From: an uncultured Acholeplasmataceae bacterium | Lineage (GTDB): Bacteria; Bacillota_I; Bacilli_A; Acholeplasmatales; Acholeplasmataceae | NCBI GenBank assembly: GCA_937983315.1 | Contig: CALKAH010000189.1 | Coordinates: forward strand, 1-8,889 | Length of the DNA: 8,889 nt | Reading direction: 5' to 3' | Shown here: one piece after another, positions 7,614 to 8,889 of the stretch | How positions within the stretch are numbered: the stretch's first letter is position 1 | How the letters are laid out: each line of letters begins with the position of its first letter | Notes under the pieces: generated by a model | Seen by the model: the letters and a program-made list of their open reading frames with translations, nothing else | The model's database searches: none | Told to the model about the DNA's origin: nothing | Translations under genes and position numbers: made by a program

Positions 7614-7641
7614 GGGCGGGATCAATCCCGCCCTTCTTTCT
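7614..7641 (+). terminator. GC-rich hairpin after the AWFT gene, possible partial terminator or mRNA stabiliser
   Basis: GGGCGGGA (7614-7621) pairs perfectly with TCCCGCCC (7626-7633) around a TCAA loop, and is followed by TTCTTTCT (7634-7641). The tract is interrupted by two C, so termination may be incomplete. It begins 13 nt after the stop at 7601 and ends just before the ribosome binding site of the next gene (AGGAG, 7642-7646). The likely effect is to lower expression of the downstream genes relative to the exported protein, or to protect its 3' end. Confidence 0.65.
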
Positions 7642-7654
7642 AGGAGAGACACTC

Positions 7655-8326
7655 ATGAAAAGAGTATGCAAAAAAAGACATCGATTCTTATCGGGAACAC
7701 TCTATGTGATGTTGATGGTTTTATTCGCATTTAGCGTTGCTCAACTCAAAGTCAAACGAGAAGATGATCTTGCTCATCTATTCGGTATTGGATTCTTAAC
7801 GGTTTCTCATGATGATATGGCATCTGATCAAGAAGGGTATTTTTCATCGGATGATCTTCTGATGATTCGTATGCTTGATCATGAAGAAAAAAGTCACTTG
7901 AATGTTGGTGATATCATTATCACATATGATCTTCAGACACGTGGTTTTATTGCACATCGCATTCAGCAAGTTTCACTATCAGAAGATTCGCTTTATTACT
8001 TAACACAAGGTGATTTGAGTGAACATTTTGATCAACCGATTCGTTCAACCGATGTCATCGGTATCAAAGAAGCTCATCTACCCAAGCTTGCATCGACGTA
8101 TAACTACTTACAATCACCCAAAGGGTTTGCACTGTTGATTATGCTTCCGGTGATTCTATGTTGGATTGGTGCTTCCATTTTATTGGTTCGTACGCTTTTG
8201 ATCTATCATAGAAAGAATCTTGAACGCTCATTCGTTCTTCGTGCTGAAGCGCAAGTAGAAGAAGTTGAACATGAGTTTGCGGTCATCAGAAAGCAATTAC
8301 TTAAGGAGTTTCATCTCGATAATTAA
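7655..8326 (+). CDS. SipW-like signal peptidase I (S26B) homologue with Asp in place of the catalytic Ser
   Basis: 223 aa. N-terminal membrane helix at about 14-31, extracytoplasmic domain at about 35-155, second helix at about 158-182, then a charged cytoplasmic helical tail (187-220). This layout matches SipW/Sec11-type peptidases. Recognisable blocks: FGIGFLTVSHDDM (43-55), VGDIIITY (84-91), AHRI (100-103) and TQGDLSEHFD (117-126). Against B. subtilis SipW as I recall it, FGIGFLTVSHDDM aligns without gaps to the box ending SGSM, placing D54 at the nucleophilic Ser. The His of HRI (H101) and the Asp of the GD box (D120 or D126) are kept. Either the protein is not a conventional peptidase or it uses another residue. 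A comparable Ser-to-Asp change is known in Streptococcus pyogenes SipA, a signal-peptidase-like protein needed for pilus polymerisation, so an assembly role for the three upstream proteins is plausible (inference). AGGAG lies 8 nt before the ATG; the next gene starts 18 nt after the stop. Confidence 0.82.
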   Translation: MKRVCKKRHRFLSGTLYVMLMVLFAFSVAQLKVKREDDLAHLFGIGFLTVSHDDMASDQEGYFSSDDLLMIRMLDHEEKSHLNVGDIIITYDLQTRGFIAHRIQQVSLSEDSLYYLTQGDLSEHFDQPIRSTDVIGIKEAHLPKLASTYNYLQSPKGFALLIMLPVILCWIGASILLVRTLLIYHRKNLERSFVLRAEAQVEEVEHEFAVIRKQLLKEFHLDN

Positions 8327-8344
8327 GACTTTAAGGAGACAATA

Positions 8345-8843
8345 ATGGTCGAATTTGGACGCTATTACATCAATTTCATCCGTGATATCTTCCAATACAT
8401 GGGATCATTCTTCAAAGGTATCTTTGAAGTCTTTTCGTCTTTATTCATCGATGGATTACGTGAACTTTACGAGAAGTTTATCTTATCAAGTTTGCAATTC
8501 AGTCTACTTGATTGGGTGATGTTCGTGATCGTGACGTTAGTTAATTTAATATTTATCGTTGTGATCATCATGAAACTCATCGGTCTCACCAAGAAATACA
8601 TCAAATTCGTTCGAACCGAGATTGAAAAAGATGATTTAGTAGCTGAAATTGCTTTTCTCAATCAAAAGACGATGGAACTCATTGATGAAAAGAATAAAAT
8701 TCTTGCACTTAAGGTCTCCAATTTAGGGATTAATCCTGATCAGGATGAACCCGAAGTTGATGAAGAGGTTGTTGAAGATCAAGGTGAAGGTCGTTTTGTC
8801 AAACTATCGATGGTTGATCAGGAGTATCAACAGCATCCCATCC
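8345..8843 (+). CDS. Unrecognised membrane/coiled-coil protein (3' end cut off by adapter)
   Basis: 166 complete codons before the insert ends. Residues 1-53 are rich in aromatic and amphipathic helix (FGRYYINFIRDIF, YMGSFFKGIFEVF), resembling a membrane-surface helix. A strong transmembrane helix spans about 55-80, followed by a basic stretch (KKYIKFVR) that suggests the C-terminal side is cytoplasmic. Residues about 92-125 have coiled-coil character (EKDDLVAEIAFLNQKTMELIDEK), then an acidic linker (130-148, DQDEPEVDEEVVEDQ) and a short FVKLSMVDQEY segment where the genomic sequence stops. I do not recognise the family. AAGGAG at 8333-8338, 6 nt before the ATG, gives a clear start, and the 18 nt gap puts the gene in the operon of the SipW-like protein. 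The frame continues into adapter as QIGRASCRERV, which is artefact. It could be a scaffold or assembly partner at the membrane; this is inference from position and architecture only. Confidence 0.75.
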
Positions 8844-8889
8844 AGATCGGAAGAGCGTCGTGTAGGGAAAGAGTGTAGATCTCGGTGGT
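8844..8889. other. Illumina adapter remnant, right end (not genomic)
   Basis: The sequence starting AGATCGGAAGAGCGTCGTG and continuing to the window end is the reverse complement of the TruSeq universal (P5-side) adapter. In the frame of the last gene it encodes IGRASCRERV, a familiar adapter-derived tail. Genomic DNA ends at about 8843. Confidence 0.98.

Noticed and set aside
7480..7734. Rightward 84-codon open frame spanning the end of the AWFT gene and the start of the SipW-like gene
   Set aside because: It is in another frame of two well-supported genes, crosses the GC-rich hairpin and lacks a ribosome binding site.
46..8843. Alternative genetic code (TGA as Trp), CRISPR arrays, tRNA/rRNA genes, insertion sequences
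   Set aside because: TGA is used as a true stop and Trp uses TGG; no repeat-spacer pattern, RNA gene or transposase was seen on either strand.
8844..8878. C-terminal tail QIGRASCRERV of the last open frame
   Set aside because: It is encoded by Illumina adapter apart from the first base of its first codon (8843) and is not biological.

Overview
This window is about 8.8 kb of AT-rich bacterial DNA (insert 46-8843) flanked on both sides by Illumina TruSeq-type adapter sequence (1-45 and 8844-8889). Trp is encoded by TGG, and TGA acts as a real stop (for example at 3286-3288 and 5711-5713), so the standard bacterial code applies and Mycoplasma-type recoding is excluded. AT-rich composition, strong AGGAG/AGGTGA ribosome binding sites, a SipW-type signal peptidase relative and TasA/camelysin-like secreted proteins suggest a low-GC Gram-positive. 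The Firmicutes/Mycoplasmatota border (Acholeplasma- or Izemoplasma-like) is a guess from protein style, not a demonstrated placement.

Left part (46-4785), signalling. A leftward gene, cut off by the end of the insert, encodes an N-terminal PAS domain followed by a coiled coil. It diverges from a rightward two-gene operon across an intergenic region (505-696) holding a promoter-like site for each direction. The first operon gene (697-3288) is a membrane sensor with PAS, degenerate GGDEF and an apparently intact EAL domain, so probably an active cyclic-di-GMP phosphodiesterase. The second (3285-4721, overlapping by 4 nt) is a membrane-anchored GGDEF-EAL protein with lesions in both catalytic motifs, more likely a regulator or c-di-GMP receptor. 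A clear intrinsic terminator (4756-4785) closes this unit.

Right part (about 4958-8843), surface or secreted structure. A promoter with an extended -10 starts a run of five same-strand genes. Three encode related exported proteins that share a DA[IL]R motif and a C-terminal W[IF]EG motif; the second and third also carry the AW[VF]T signature after the hydrophobic segment that is typical of SipW-processed, TasA/camelysin-like proteins. The fourth is a SipW-like membrane protein with Asp where the catalytic Ser should be. The fifth, truncated by the insert end, is an unrecognised membrane/coiled-coil protein with an acidic linker. A GC-rich hairpin lies between the third exported protein and the SipW-like gene.

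Working model (inference): the right-hand operon builds a secreted fibre or surface layer, with the SipW-like protein acting as an assembly factor or divergent peptidase, and the neighbouring c-di-GMP genes may help control it. The terminator separates the two units, so any link is regulatory or by proximity only. The SipW-like protein and the three-paralogue cluster are the most interesting parts.
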